Shown here one piece after another: positions 44,381 through 55,761 of a DNA stretch of 64,000 nt. The DNA comes from Microstegium vimineum. Its lineage: Eukaryota; Streptophyta; Magnoliopsida; Poales; Poaceae. Numbering within the stretch: the first letter of the stretch is position 1; every line of letters starts with the position of its first letter. The DNA lies in the NCBI GenBank assembly GCA_022036555.1, contig CM039140.1, positions 29,694,473 through 29,758,472 on the forward strand, in the 5' to 3' direction. Made by a program: the position numbers and the translations under genes. A model generated the notes under the pieces. That model made no database searches and was not told the DNA's origin. It saw nothing but the letters and a program-made list of their open reading frames with translations.

Positions 44381-46469
44381 AGGCAATCCTAGTTGTAACG
44401 GTCAGTTAGGGTAGCGGCGAGACCGTGGGATTGCCCAAATGTCAGTGTATCTGTTGTACTATTTTATTTTCAGATTGATAGCTTCTTAATTGTACTACAC
44501 GGCTGTTTCATAAGGCTTTTGACCCTTCGGCATCTTATTTGCCACCACTTGAAACCACAACAAAATGACGCAGGGGAGGATGTTCATGAAGTCTTCGTGA
44601 CTGTTAATTTCACGCATGAGGCTACCCACACACTGTTGCATCTGCCTCGGTTGATCAGCTAGTGCTCCTGGTATCACCATGACCTCGTGGAGTCTTGCAT
44701 GGGCATGAAGGGCAGATAGGACCAAACTATAGAGATCTGTACAAGAGACACATTTCGTGGAGCCTTCATGAGGGACAATTATTGGTTCAAAACTTCCAAC
44801 CATATTTGACAGCCATATATATGGTGCTCTGTTGGCAGATTAGCACCAATTAGTTAGCATCCATTTCCTTTTTAATCAGTTATCATTCATACATTAATTT
44901 CTTGAACCATTAACACGTTAATTATATATATTAGCCACCACTGAGAACAAAAGAATAATGGAACAAGGCAGCATTGCAAGAAAAGTTTATGAACCAAACC
45001 GTCTTATAGCACCTAAACAAGGTACTTACTATAACGGTCACCTAAAATATATATTGGACAATGAACTTTTATACTAAACAAGGTCACCCATTATTTGTGG
45101 TAGTAGCCAACTGGATGATCTTTTGTGAGAAATAACATGATGCCAACTATATCTACACTACACACAAAGAAATAAAGAAAGAAACAACATGATGCCAACT
45201 ATATCTACACTGAGAACAACATATTTTTTGGATCCTATTTGTGGAGGAACATTGGAGTTGACAGAGAGGGGTGGTATCAGAGAAGGTAGAGGTAAGAGGT
45301 GGTAAAGAGTGCCATGCTGCTGCACGTAGTGAAGGGTAAGGAGAAGAGTCCACTAGTGTGTGCCAGTGTGTACCTCCACACTATAGAAATTCAAGAGGCG
45401 TACCCGATGGAAGAGTACAAGTGGTGATGCCGTGGAATGTGGAAGGCAGTGAGCCTCTATTGAAGAAGAGGGTTCTGAACCTGAAGGATGCTATGGAGAT
45501 AGGGGATGATGAGATGCCAGTGTAAAGATGTCGTAGCAGGAGGACGGTTTGGGGAGTGGGGGTATGGTGAACCTTTAACAAACCAGTTTTGCCAGACGAA
45601 ATAAAAAGCTCATCGTGTGAAACTACTACGGATTGGGGAACGGCCCGAGGCCTTCTGAATGAATGTTCAGAAAGAGGAGGACCCCAACATCTTGTTTTTT
45701 CTTTTTTGTTATTAAAATGGGCAAAGACAAGGTTCAACGTTGTTCTTGTTTGAACAGTTTGCCACCTGCCCACCTGTACCGCAAATGTGCCTTAATCTTG
45801 TGACGAACCATGTTACAATGATGACGGTCTGTTTTAGCACAAAAGCATACAAACAAAACAACTAATGTGGAGCTCACCATTTAACGCTGCCATGACCATC
45901 TTCGGCACCGTGATGTCAGGTACCTCATTGGTGTCTACTGGGAGATGACTGGATGGACCTAGCCTTGTTGGCTTATCAGTCTGACTTGTTAGTCATGGTA
46001 TAATATATTTCTCTCTCATAATAAAATAATTAAAACTAACATTAGTCGGTTTATCAGCCACCGAAATAAGACGAGTATAAGGTGTAAATGCTCTGAGTGA
46101 AAAGCACTATAGATACCCAAAAAGTCTCCAATATATAAATTTCTTAGCTCATACTAAAATGAGACCTATAACAAATAAAATATCGTTCACAGGTCAATGG
46201 ATAAAAATGTGGTATGGTGAACATATGGATTATTGCTCTGACACAACTTTTTTTTTTTGCACCGGGTGCTCAAATAGCGCACAGGTGCTTACTGATTCTA
46301 GCATAGCACCATCTCTCCAATGTATTGCACCTATATATATGTATCTAGTTTCTCTCTTGTGCAAGCATCGGCTTAGCAAGCACGTTGGAGCCCCTGATTT
46401 GAGTGAGGGGACTCGTGATGTGAGGGGGAGGCGTGTGATTGGAGGTCGGATCTGGCTGTTGTGAATGTC
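44381..46469. other. No gene recognised
   Basis: Minus-strand frames at 44803-44495 (102 aa) and 45773-45381 (130 aa) show no domain, signal peptide or splice context that I recognise and are left unannotated. Confidence 0.5.
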
Positions 46470-46800
46470 AGCGGATAAACGACGAAGAACACATGATCAA
46501 ATCATAGCGAGACACAAGATTTAACGTGGAAACCCCCTCCAATGCGAAGGAGAAAAACCACGGACACCAGCCAACAAACACTCCTCACTATTATCAAAAG
46601 TCGGGTTACAATCCCGTGCGGCGGCTTATAAGAATAGTGAATGACTTAGTCTCCGTGGAATCCTAGCGACGGGATTATGTACCGTACCGCGGGGGTCACC
46701 CTGATGGGCCGGCGACGGGCCTCCGCTTCGCTCCGTTAGAAGTCCGGCCTTTGTCTTGGGCTATGAATTTGGAACATCTTCAACACGGTAAGTGGGAAAA
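46470..46800 (+). repeat. LTR-like dispersed repeat (inverse partner of 6617-6890)
   Basis: GACGAAGAACACATGATC, GACACAAGATTTAACGTGG, AAAAACCACGGACACC, CTCCTCACTATTATCAAAAG and TTTGTCTTGGGCTATGAATT match the minus strand of 6617-6890 in order. An extra ~60 bp GC-rich segment (about 46693-46740) is present only here. Confidence 0.6.
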
Positions 46801-47062
46801 GAGTGACTGGAACTAGGTACACCATATGCAGGCGTGATCAAGCGAATCTCCCAGCCATCAAGCAAGCAAAGAGAGCCTATGAATGATTGCCTCGTATATT
46901 TTTTAGTTATAGATATACGAAGAGTTCTTAAAAAAATGAATGGTCAATATTGTTGACCTAGGACAAAACTAACGTGTAATGCAAAAAAAGAACTAAGTGA
47001 GTAGAAAAGTCATAACGTCATATATAGTTTGAAAGGGACGAAGTAATAGATAGCTAGCATAT

Positions 47063-47285
47063 ACCAAAGGAGCATGACATTGAATCAACAAATGATTGAT
47101 GTAGACTGCGCGATTTATTTGCGGCATATACCACATACAGTACGTACATGCGTAGTGGCAGCGGGAACGATGTAGTGTCGTGTTATATGGTTGAGACCTA
47201 GTCCCTGCGAAGAAGGCGTCGAGGTTTCCGGAGACGACACCGAACACCCCACGGATGTACTCCACACCGTGGCTTACAGGTTGTA
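47063..47285 (-). pseudogene. 3' fragment of a D-2-hydroxyacid dehydrogenase (HPR-like) gene
   Basis: The minus strand encodes EYIRGVFGVVSGNLDAFFAG followed by the diverged tail NTTLHRSRCHYAC. It closely matches the 3' end and downstream flank of the gene at 49869-51013 (ESIRGVLDVVTGNLDAFFSG), including non-coding text such as GACTGCGCGATTTATTTGC. Only ~220 bp survive. A truncated duplicate of its neighbour. Confidence 0.85.
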
Positions 47286-47899
47286 GCAGCAGTACCAAAC
47301 CTTGTACAGGTTATTTGGTTATTTTTCATGAAGGCTACATGGCTAGTGGGTAACTAAATTACCGTAATTTATATCATAATAAAAGATTAGTAAAAGTTAG
47401 TACGTAGCTTACAGGTTGTAGCAGCAGTACTTAGTTCTAGATCTATCCAAATAAGTTTTCATCCTGTGTTATTATACTCAAACAGGGATATATAAGTGGT
47501 AGCAGGCGGCAGGCGGCAGGCGGATGTATACGTATCCTTCGATTCTCGACTCCGTTCGGTCTCTAGGTCTTCTAGCCGTCATCTTGATTTAGTCAGTACG
47601 GTCACTTCTCCATATACTTTTGTATTTGTCGACAGTGAATCGCCAAGACAAACATTATTGATAAAACTCACTCTAGGGGGGCAACGTTATCGATAAAACT
47701 GAATCCTTGCATCCATTTATTCGTGAGTTGTTAGTAACTTGCATCGATTTATTTGTGAGTTGTTAGCAATGCATTATATTAACATGGCATTACTTCAGTT
47801 ACTCGTAGTTACTGTCTTACTGAATGAATGCTATATGTTAGCTGATGGAGAGTTATTATATTAATTGCTGTCTTTCCTCCTCTGGATGGCTGTATAGCG

Positions 47900-47909
47900 C
47901 ATATATAAA
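47900..47909 (+). promoter_or_regulatory. TATA box (CATATATAAA) of the secreted-peptide gene
   Basis: GCGCATATATAAATACC lies ~50 bp before the ATG at 47958, giving a short leader. Confidence 0.6.
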
Positions 47910-47957
47910 TACCTTCGGGGGGTATAGGCACGCACACATCCTCTTGCCCCCATTCCA

Positions 47958-48365
47958 ATGGCTGGTCTCTCTAGCGCCATCCCACTCCTGCTCATCGTCT
48001 TCGTCCTTGGATTGACCAGCCGGCCGTCCCAAGCCCATGCTTCCCGCCGGCTTCATCAGGGGGTGGACGACGTCGCCGATCCACCGTCGTCGTCGTCGCT
48101 GTCCGCGAAGACTGGCAATGTTTTGGCAGGAGGCGCTGATGTGTTGATAATCCACACATCCAAGAGAGAGCAGGTCGTTGAAGACGGTAACAGCGACCAT
48201 TTCTCGCTGCAGGCACCCACGGCTCCACCAGCGTCGTCGCCTCCCGAGGGCGGCGGCGGTGACGTGGGTGGATTTTTCGCGGAGCTGTGGAGGAAGATCT
48301 GGGGTGAATTTGACGAGCCGTATCACCCCGGGATTCCGGTTATCGGACACCGACGCCACTACTAA
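47958..48365 (+). CDS. Small secreted protein, candidate peptide-hormone precursor
   Basis: Single exon, 135 residues. Residues 1-26 are a clear signal peptide (PLLLIVFVLGLTSRPSQA). The middle is low-complexity (SSSSLSAKTG; PTAPPASSPPEGGGGD) with no cysteine pattern. The C-terminus EFDEPYHPGIPVIGHRRHY is compact and Pro/Gly/His-rich, like the C-terminally located signalling motifs of plant precursors such as CEP or PIP families (which end in PG..GH-type text). The match to any one family is loose, so function is a hypothesis. The well-placed TATA box supports expression. Confidence 0.6.
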   Translation: MAGLSSAIPLLLIVFVLGLTSRPSQAHASRRLHQGVDDVADPPSSSSLSAKTGNVLAGGADVLIIHTSKREQVVEDGNSDHFSLQAPTAPPASSPPEGGGGDVGGFFAELWRKIWGEFDEPYHPGIPVIGHRRHY

Positions 48366-48702
48366 ATTCTTATGTACATAAGCAAGCAGGACCGGATCTA
48401 AACGTGTTCACTAATTGATAGATATTGGCGCAAGTACCCAATGCAAGGAAGATAGCAAAAGCATTGCAGGGTGGTGTTTGTGACACTCCATATCTCTGCC
48501 ACTTTTTCCTTATGTCTTGCAATATGACGATAAATAAACTAAGGGTCCCTTTTGCATGTTTTAATGGATCTTCGTTAGCTCCTTGTTACAGTTTTCAGAG
48601 AAGCTGGATCTGGTGATGCCTAAAATAATAGTAGTAGCTTCACAGGTTCCTCGCTCAGCAAGCTACAATAATGTTGTTACAATGCTCGGTACATATATAT
48701 AC

Positions 48703-48737
<35 letters not shown>

Positions 48738-49587
48738 TGAAGTCGGAGCACTCACAAGTCTTGCCAAAGAAGCTCTGAATAGACATTACATAGTGAAAGC
48801 GTGCACTAACATATAAATCCTAGCGTGGCATAGCTCACATCAAATCCACAACGTACCTATGGACTTAGCCTCTTCAAATGTATCTGATATATATATATAT
48901 TTATTTATTTATTTATTTTTCGGTACTGTACACTTTCAGCTCCAAATATGCATTTTTCCTCTTATTTCTTTAACCTAGTGAATAGTGATGACACTCTGAC
49001 CATCAGCATACATTTATTAGTAGGCACTGTCTTCAATTTTTTTGAGCCCAAAGTTTGAACTATTTTCTTGAAACATACTTTTGAAGTGACGTGGCTCGAA
49101 AACTTCATCTCAGAAATATTTAGAATCCAAATTAACCTTAGCATATACAAATATATGAATTACTCAAGCGTACGTTTATCTCAGAAAGTGAACCTTTAAT
49201 TTGAAGTAGTTATGGGCACAGAAAACTTCAATGTTTCTTAAATTTGTTTTGTGTGTGCATCATACTCATTGGAAGTGTCAGGGACAAAGTATGAAATTGA
49301 ATGTCTAGCACCAAATCCATGAGTCCAGCCACATCACAACACTGATGTAGTAGTGAAGCGAGGAACCTGGCGGCCACACCTTTTAGTACAAGCACTACTG
49401 AAACGAGTACTAAAGGTGTAGCACATTTTTTTTTCCATGGGCATTTTTATTTAACTCCAATTGGCCGTAGAAATACTTCGAGAGATAGAACAGCCTAAAA
49501 GGTAAGTTCAATGGGAAGTTAAAGAGGGCTCCTGAGAAATAGTTTGTGTAGTAGTGAGTGATCATATTGTGAAACATTTGGTTCATA
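48366..49587. other. No gene recognised; (AT)n microsatellite at 48688-48737
   Basis: Apart from the ATATATAC/ATAT run and a TTTATTTATTTATT stretch (~48900), nothing is identifiable. Confidence 0.5.
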
Positions 49588-49779
49588 CTCCATCCGTCTA
49601 AAATTACAAGTCATTCGTTTAATCAAAACTATAAAAATAATTTATAAATGTGTATAACATCAAATAGGTATAATATTAAAATATAATTAACGAAGAATCT
49701 AATAATACATATTTAGTACATAAATGTTTGATTAGGATAAAACTAAATGTGACGTGTAAAAAAATCAAGTAATACGGAG
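49588..49779. mobile_element. Stowaway-type MITE (192 bp), TA target duplication
   Basis: TA-CTCCATCCGTCTAAAATTACAAG ... CAAGTAATACGGAG-TA; inverted ends, AT-rich interior, TA at 49586-49587 and 49780-49781. Confidence 0.7.
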
Positions 49780-49868
49780 TAGCTGAGTACCAAAGGAGCG
49801 TGACATTGAATCAAGAAACTATTGATATCGACTGCGCGATTTATTTGCACCATATATATGTACCACAT

Positions 49869-51013
49869 TCACACGTAGTGGCAGCGGGAACAATGCAGTG
49901 TCGTGTTATGGTAACTTGAGAGTGATGGAGTCCGTTTCGAATCATTAGAGCGGCACGGGCTGAGCAACGGCCTCCCGGAGAAGAAGGCGTCGAGGTTTCC
50001 GGTGACGACATCGAGCACCCCACGGATGGACTCCACCGTGGCGACGGCACTGTGTTTGGACAGCACGACGTTGTCCAAGTCGAAGAGCTCCGGCGGCACG
50101 TGGGGCTCGTTCTCGTACACGTCGAGCCCGGCGCCGCCGATGACGCCGTCCCTCAGGCAGCGCACAAGCTCCGGTTCGTCCACCAGCCCGCCGCGCCCGA
50201 CGTTGACGAGCACGCCGCCGCCGCCCAGCGCCTCCATCACCTCACGGTTCACCACGTGCCGGGTCTCCTCCGTCAGCGCGCACGACAGCACCAGCACGTC
50301 GCTGTCCGCGGCGAGCTCAAGCACCGTGGCGAAGAAGGTGTAGGGACACGGCGCCGGCTTGGGCGACCGGGAGTGGTACGCCACGTGGCACCCGAACGCC
50401 GCCAGCCGTCGCGCCACCAGCGAGCCGATGCCGCCCAGACCAACAATGCCGACGCGCTTGCCGCTCACCTGCAAACAAACAAATTTAGGAGAAAGAAATC
50501 AGCACGATTAATTCTAGGCCGCTCGATCGCTAGCATGAATCAATCAGGAACCTTGGCGGCGAGTGGGTAATCGCCTTGGCCCTCCGCCGCCCAGCTGCCG
50601 CGCCGGACGTACGCGTCTGCGGCGGCGACGCGGCGGAGCGCCGCGATGACAAGGCCGACGGCGTAGTCGGCGGCGTCGGGCGAGTACGGGTTCCCGGCGT
50701 TGGTGACACGGACCCCGCGGCGCCTGCACGCGGCGAGGTCGATGTGGTCCACGCCCACGGACGAGGCCACCACTAGCTCCAGCGCCGGGAGTGAATCGAT
50801 GAGGTCCGCTGTCACCGCCGGGAGCTCGACGGTGAGTAGCGCCCGCGCCGAGGCGACGGTGGCCGCGTCGCCCCCCGCGACAAGGTGGAGGCGGTAGCGG
50901 GTCGAGAGGGCTAGATGGAACTCTGAGATGACGGGGTCGGCGAGGAGCACGAGTGGCTTGCGGGATTCGGTGGCTTCTTGTTCTTGGTCTTGGGTCGGCA
51001 GCGCCATCTCCAT
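49869..51013 (-). CDS. Glyoxylate/hydroxypyruvate (hydroxyphenylpyruvate) reductase HPR3-like, two exons
   Basis: Exon 1 51013-50552, intron 83 bp, exon 2 50468-49869. The start chosen is MEMALPTQ; an upstream in-frame ATG at 51079 would add 22 basic residues. A D-2-hydroxyacid dehydrogenase that would reduce hydroxypyruvate, glyoxylate or 4-hydroxyphenylpyruvate with NADPH. Substrate-domain text: SSVGVDHIDLAACRRRGV, NAGNPYSPDAADYAVGL. The nucleotide fold is GIVGLGGIGSLVARRL. The catalytic Arg is in VNVGRGGLVDE, Glu in LDVYENEPHVPPEL and His in LSKHSAVAT. The usual end (..PLLTPV) is replaced by PLLSPCRSND plus ~30 extra residues because the ancestral stop is missing. Likely still foldable. 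Confidence 0.9.
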
Positions 51014-51079
51014 TCTCCTCGCACGACGACGTTTCTCGGTGGCAACAAGGAATGGGCAGGACTTTTCTTTGGTGAGCAA

Positions 51080-52353
51080 AGGTAAATGGGCTAGACGAGA
51101 AAGGTCCCTTTCGCAGATTATTATTATTTTCCTTTATTTATTTATCATCAATCAACAATGCCAAAACCTACAACACAATCCAACTGATAATGTTGGCACT
51201 GTCAAGGTCCAAATCGAATCCTACAATCTTTTGATGTGACACCAATACAATCCACGACCCATCGTCGTATTATAGGTTAGTTTTGTCAGCATTTACCATT
51301 TATTTACTAAGTAGAGTAATATTTATGAGAAGGCAAGTTTACATATGTATATGTTTATTAATGTAACATTTTTTTATATTTCTTTACACATACATGCAGC
51401 GATGAATTAAGAAGCGTATGTTAACTAACACTGAGCTCCGTTTCATAATAAATATTTGACAGCATTGTCTTTTACTATACTTCTGTCTAATGTTTCATCG
51501 CATATGGCATGTTTCAAGTAGTTGCGATAACAAATCAAAAGATGTGTCTCTCACTCTACTTAATTAAATAAATACATAAATACTATTAATCAAAGTGTTA
51601 ACGGTAAAAGTCATTTATCAATCGTTTTGAAATGAATGTTAGTACATTATTGAGCCGGTTAAGTAGATTATTGAGTTACAATGAAGTACTGCTTAAAACA
51701 TAACTGGACCATGAAAAATGGGACAAATGTACTCATGTTCACAAAACATAAATTAAATCTAAAAAAAACACAATTGTACACTTCAACTTTCATGATCTGC
51801 ACTCGCTCCATCTCAATACAAGTGTCGTTTTATGTTTTGTGAAGGTTAAACTTATCTAAGTTTATTATAAAAATATATTTAAGAATTAATATAATAATAC
51901 TTATTATGTTGTACCATAAATATTAACGATACTTGCATATAGTTGGTCAAAGTTAAAATTATGTGATTTCTTACAAAGTGAGAATGACACTTAGTTTAGA
52001 ACTGAGGAAGTGTATTTTATTTTTTTATAGAACCTATGTATATGAATGAAGTTATTAAAACGCGAAGAATCATGATTCTGCCATTGGGTCCCACGAAACA
52101 TTACCTAGAATCCACATGTGATACAAAATAGATGTATTGGAATCGCCTGATGCACGCGTACGTAGCATATGCATATCTGAATGCTATGTATCATCCTACA
52201 ATATAATATATAGTTTATATATAGAAAGAGAAAGCATAGACTGCATTCCTGATTTGCATCCCCTAGCTAGAATCCAAGAGCAGAGTTTTGTGATCGCAAA
52301 GCGAGGATGATGCACTATTATGTGTTTGATTGACGACTTGGTCAATCCATGGA
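51080..52353. other. AT-rich intergenic DNA with a degenerate Stowaway-like MITE (~51809-52013)
   Basis: CTCCATCTCAATACAAGTGTCG...GAATGACACTTAGTTTAGAACTGAGG resembles a decayed Stowaway pair. No second exon for the 52414-52863 gene was found here. Confidence 0.5.
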
Positions 52354-52413
52354 TCAAGAATGAATACAGTGACGGGGCGTGACGCGTGAGCCGTGACAAA
52401 GTGATTCGGTTAC

Positions 52414-52863
52414 TTTGGTGGCGAGCGGGTAGCGGCCGTCCACGGCCCACCTGCCGCGGCGGACGTGCACCTCAGCGGCGACCACCCTACGCAGCACGGC
52501 GAGGACGAGGCCGACGGCGTAGTCGGCCGAGTCCACAGAGAACGCCGCGCCGGCATTGGTAACAGTGATCCCGCGGCGGCGGCAGGCGTCGAGGTCGACG
52601 TGGTCCAACCCGACGGAGATCGTGGACACGAGCTCCAGCGCCGGGAGCCGGTCGATGAGATCGACGGTCACTGGACTGAGCCCCGGCACGAACAGCACCC
52701 GTGCCTCGGTCGTCGTGTCCTTGTCGGCGTCCCACGCCAGCACGAACCAGAACTGGCCCTCCATCACCGGGGTTAACCCAGACTCCGGCGTCTGCGACAG
52801 GACCACCAACGGCTTTGCATCCCGCCCGGCGGCCGGTGGCATCACCATCCTTTTGTGTGTCAC
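52414..52863 (-). pseudogene. Orphan first exon of an HPR3-like reductase
   Basis: Minus-strand frame from ATG 52863 to a GTAACC donor after AAA (52414) encodes 150 residues aligned with exon 1 of the neighbouring copies: STISVGLDHVDLDACRRRGI and NAGAAFSVDSADYAVGL. The NADP-binding and catalytic exon 2 is absent from the following 1.3 kb. The exon itself is uninterrupted, so loss of exon 2 may be recent. Its start is only 217 bp from the divergent copy at 53081. Confidence 0.8.
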
Positions 52864-53080
52864 CGACGATTGGATCTGTAGGAGCAGAGGATTTGGTGCA
52901 ACAATTCAGTGAGTGGCAGGACGACGGTGACGGCCCTTGCAACAACTTGTTCCTGTTATGTAGCCACGTAGGATGACACTGTTTGGTGGGGCCAAGACAA
53001 GATGCACCACCGACCGCTCGTTTCCATGCCCCCTACTGAAGTAGTACTACTACTGAAACACCACGATTCTCGCCGAGGCG

Positions 53081-54228
53081 ATGGCATCCGCGGCGACGGC
53101 GGGCGCGGTGAAGCCAAGGCTGCTCCTGCTGCGGCACACGGACGCGACCTTCAACGCGGCGCTGCGGGCGCGGTTCCGCGTGCACGACTACTACGCCACG
53201 GGCGCGCCAGCGCCGCCGCTCCTGTCGTTCCTCGCCGCCGCGGCGGCGGAGGAACCGGACCCACCGCGCGCCGCGCTCGTGGTGGCCGGAGGCGCCATCC
53301 TCGTCGACGCCGCGTTCCTGGACGCCGTCCCTTCCCTCGGATGCGTCGTCACCACGGGTGCCGGAGTCGACCACATCGACCTCGCCCTGTGCGCGCGCCG
53401 CGGCGTCGTCGTTGCTGGCGCCGGCGAGATCTTCTCCGTTGACGTCGCTGACCACGCCGTCGGCCTCCTCTTCGGCGTTCTCCGCCGCGTCTCGGCTGCC
53501 GACCGCTACGTTCGCGCACGGCTCTGGCTGGCGCGAGGGGACTACCCGCTCACCTCCCAGGTTCTCCCCATCTTTTTCATTTCCTTTTCCTTTTTCCGGA
53601 TCTTGGCTTCTTCTTTCCCTCCTCATTCAATTGGAGAAAATTGATTGATTCGTCAGCTGCAACACATACAATTGAGAGAAATGATTGATTGATTGATCAG
53701 CTCAGCGGCAAGCGCGTAGGAATCATCGGTCTGGGAAGCATCGGTTCGCGGATCGCCAAGCGTCTGGAGGCATTCGGCTGCGCCATCTCGTACCACTCGA
53801 GGGCGCCCAAGGCCTCCTCCGTCCCCTACCGCTACATCCCGGACGTGCACGCGCTCGCCGCGGACTCCGACGCTCTGATCGTCGCGTGCGCGCTCAACGA
53901 CGCGACGCGGCGCATCGTGGGGCGCCACGTGCTGGACGCGCTGGGACCGGACGGCGTCCTGGTGAACATCGCGCGCGGGGGGATCGTGGACGAGCAGGAG
54001 CTGGTCGCCGCGTTGCAGGAAGGGAGGATCGCCGGCGCCGGTCTCGACGTCTTCCAGAACGAGCCGCACGTGCCGCCGGAGCTGCTGGACATGGACAATG
54101 TTTTGCTCACGGCTCACAAGGCCGTGTTCACCAAGGAGTCTGACGCTGACCTCCGTGACCTCATGATTGGGAACCTCGAAGCCTTCTTCTCCGGGAAACC
54201 GTTGCTCACGCCCGTGCTTCGTCCATAG
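53081..54228 (+). CDS. Glyoxylate/hydroxypyruvate (hydroxyphenylpyruvate) reductase HPR3-like, two exons
   Basis: Exon 1 53081-53560 (MASAATAGAVKPRLLLLR...), intron 53561-53700 ending TTGATTGATCAG, exon 2 53701-54228; 335 residues, usual length. TTGAGVDHIDLALCARRGV and AGEIFSVDVADHAVGLLFG lie in the substrate domain. GIIGLGSIGSRIAKRL binds NAD(P). Catalytic Arg in VNIARGGIVDE, Glu in LDVFQNEPHVPPELL and His in LTAHKAVFT are all present. It ends normally at GKPLLTPVLRP. The intact member of the local cluster. It diverges from the orphan exon at 52863, sharing a 217-bp intergenic region that could be a bidirectional promoter. Confidence 0.95.
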
Positions 54229-55306
54229 TGCATCGCATAGCTGATGCTGATGGATGACATGGGTACACTACGAGTTGATTCTCTGTATCTTACTTACTGC
54301 AATTAGAGTGCGTTGCATATATGTGTTTCGTTCTACGGTGTACAGGCCATTGAACACTGAACTGATAGATGTGCGTGTCTGTCAGTGCCAACTTCAGTGC
54401 AGAGCAATGCAAGCGCCCGAGTGCAGGAATTAGCTAAAATTCCATCGTCTCTGTTGGGATCCAGCACATTGAGTTGAGTTCAGGTTGAACAATCCATCGC
54501 GAATCTTGCACTAGCTTCTTGTCCTCCTGTTAATAATCCTGGATTGAGTGTGTGGAAAGCTTAAGTTGCAATGCATTTGTTTCAATTCCCCTTTGTGGTC
54601 TTGTTTTCTTAAGTTGAAGATAGCAATAGTTAGCCTGTCTAACAGTAGTGAATGTTATTAGAACTTGAAAAGAAGCCTTTTCTGCCCCTGTAGGCCTGTA
54701 CTGAACTACTGAGGAACTGAGTATGGTTGTGAACCTGTTGCTGTTAGTAAACCTGTTCGCTGGTATGATGGACAATGGTATTGGCGGTTTGCCTTTCCTA
54801 CTACTACGCTTTCGATGAAACCAGATATCTGTTATTGGATATGATCATTTGGAGCCAGCTACATGTTATTTGTGGTTTCCAATCTGCCAAGTTTGCTGTA
54901 GTTCATTCATTCTCTAAAGTCTAATGCTTGTTCTGTTAGGTCTTGTAGCAGCGTATAGCAGGTCAGAGTTACTGTTTGGGCCAGAGCCCGCAGAAAGAAA
55001 ACCGTGGATTCAGTATCTCCGTCCATTCAGATTAGTTAACAGCCATTGTCTGTGCTTCAGTATCTCCCACAAGCACAACCGTGCCCGAATATATGTGCAT
55101 GTTGTTTTGTCAAACCAACAAAACTATACATTTACCAGAATCGACTCTGTCACCAAATATTTTGTCGTACTTTTCTAGAGGCGCCGTACTTTGAGAACAA
55201 TGGCAATTGAACAAACTTTAGATTGTCTCAAGATACTTTGGTTTTCTAAACTTCCGTATTTATCCACTCATTCAGACAAACTTACCATTCGTATTCTTTC
55301 TGCAGA
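54229..55306. other. Intergenic; contains one copy of a ~65 bp direct repeat (54940-55005)
   Basis: No gene recognised. The repeat reads CTTGTAGCAGCGTATAGCAG, then CAGAGTTACTGTTTGGG, then CAGAGCCCGCAGAAAGAA, and recurs at 58692-58757 in the same orientation with four or five differences. Confidence 0.6.
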
Positions 55307-55761
55307 CACTCAAGAAGAGGCAGACAAGGCCTATGATGTTGCGGCCATTGAATACCGAGGCGTCAATGCTGTAACCAACTTCGACATTAGCTGCTACCTG
55401 GACCACCCACTGTTCCTGGCGCAGCTCCAACAGGAACCACAGGTGGTGCCAGCACTCAACCAAGAAGCTCATCCTGATCAGAGCGAAACGGATACTACAG
55501 CCCAAGAGTCTGTGTCAAGCGAAGCGAAGACACCGGATCACCTTCCAGAACCTGATGAGAATGCAGAGCCTGATGACATCGCGGAGCCCCTCATCACAGT
55601 CGACGAAGAGAGCTTATGGAGCCCTTGCATGGATTATGAGCTAGACACCATGTCAAGATCTAACTTTGGCAGCTCAGCAAATTTAAACAACCTATTGACA
55701 TCTAAAATGTATCTCTTTTCCTGTGAAGTACAAACAGGGCTAGCTTTTCAGCATTCTGAAT
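55307..55761 (+). pseudogene. AP2-domain transcription factor, 3' exon fragment
   Basis: After an acceptor (CTTTCTGCAG) the frame encodes TQEEADKAYDVAAIEYRGVN and AVTNFDIS, the end of the second AP2 repeat of AP2/WRI1-like factors, then a Gln/Pro/Glu-rich acidic tail (DHPLFLAQLQQEP; EESLWSPCMDYELDTMSR). The upstream AP2 exons are not present within 1 kb. The tail stops matching a normal end around SSANL (~55685) and runs into sequence antisense to the ELMO last exon. A gene fragment, convergent with the ELMO gene and overlapping its last ~60 bases. The choice of AP2 subfamily is from memory. Confidence 0.8.

Noticed and set aside
44495..44803. 102-aa minus-strand frame
   Set aside because: No recognised family; likely chance or decayed transposon text.
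45381..45773. 130-aa minus-strand frame
   Set aside because: No domain, no signal peptide, no splice or promoter context; not reported as a gene.
48178..48212. A GT...CAG micro-intron in the secreted-peptide gene
   Set aside because: Only ~27 bases between sites, too short for a plant intron; the uninterrupted frame is preferred.
49393..49556. A 164-bp mini-CACTA element (CACTACTG ... GTAGTAGTG)
   Set aside because: Only ~7 bp of terminal identity and no 3-bp duplication (AAG/AGT); the left end is better explained by a local CACCTTTTAGTAC / GTACTAAAGGTG hairpin.
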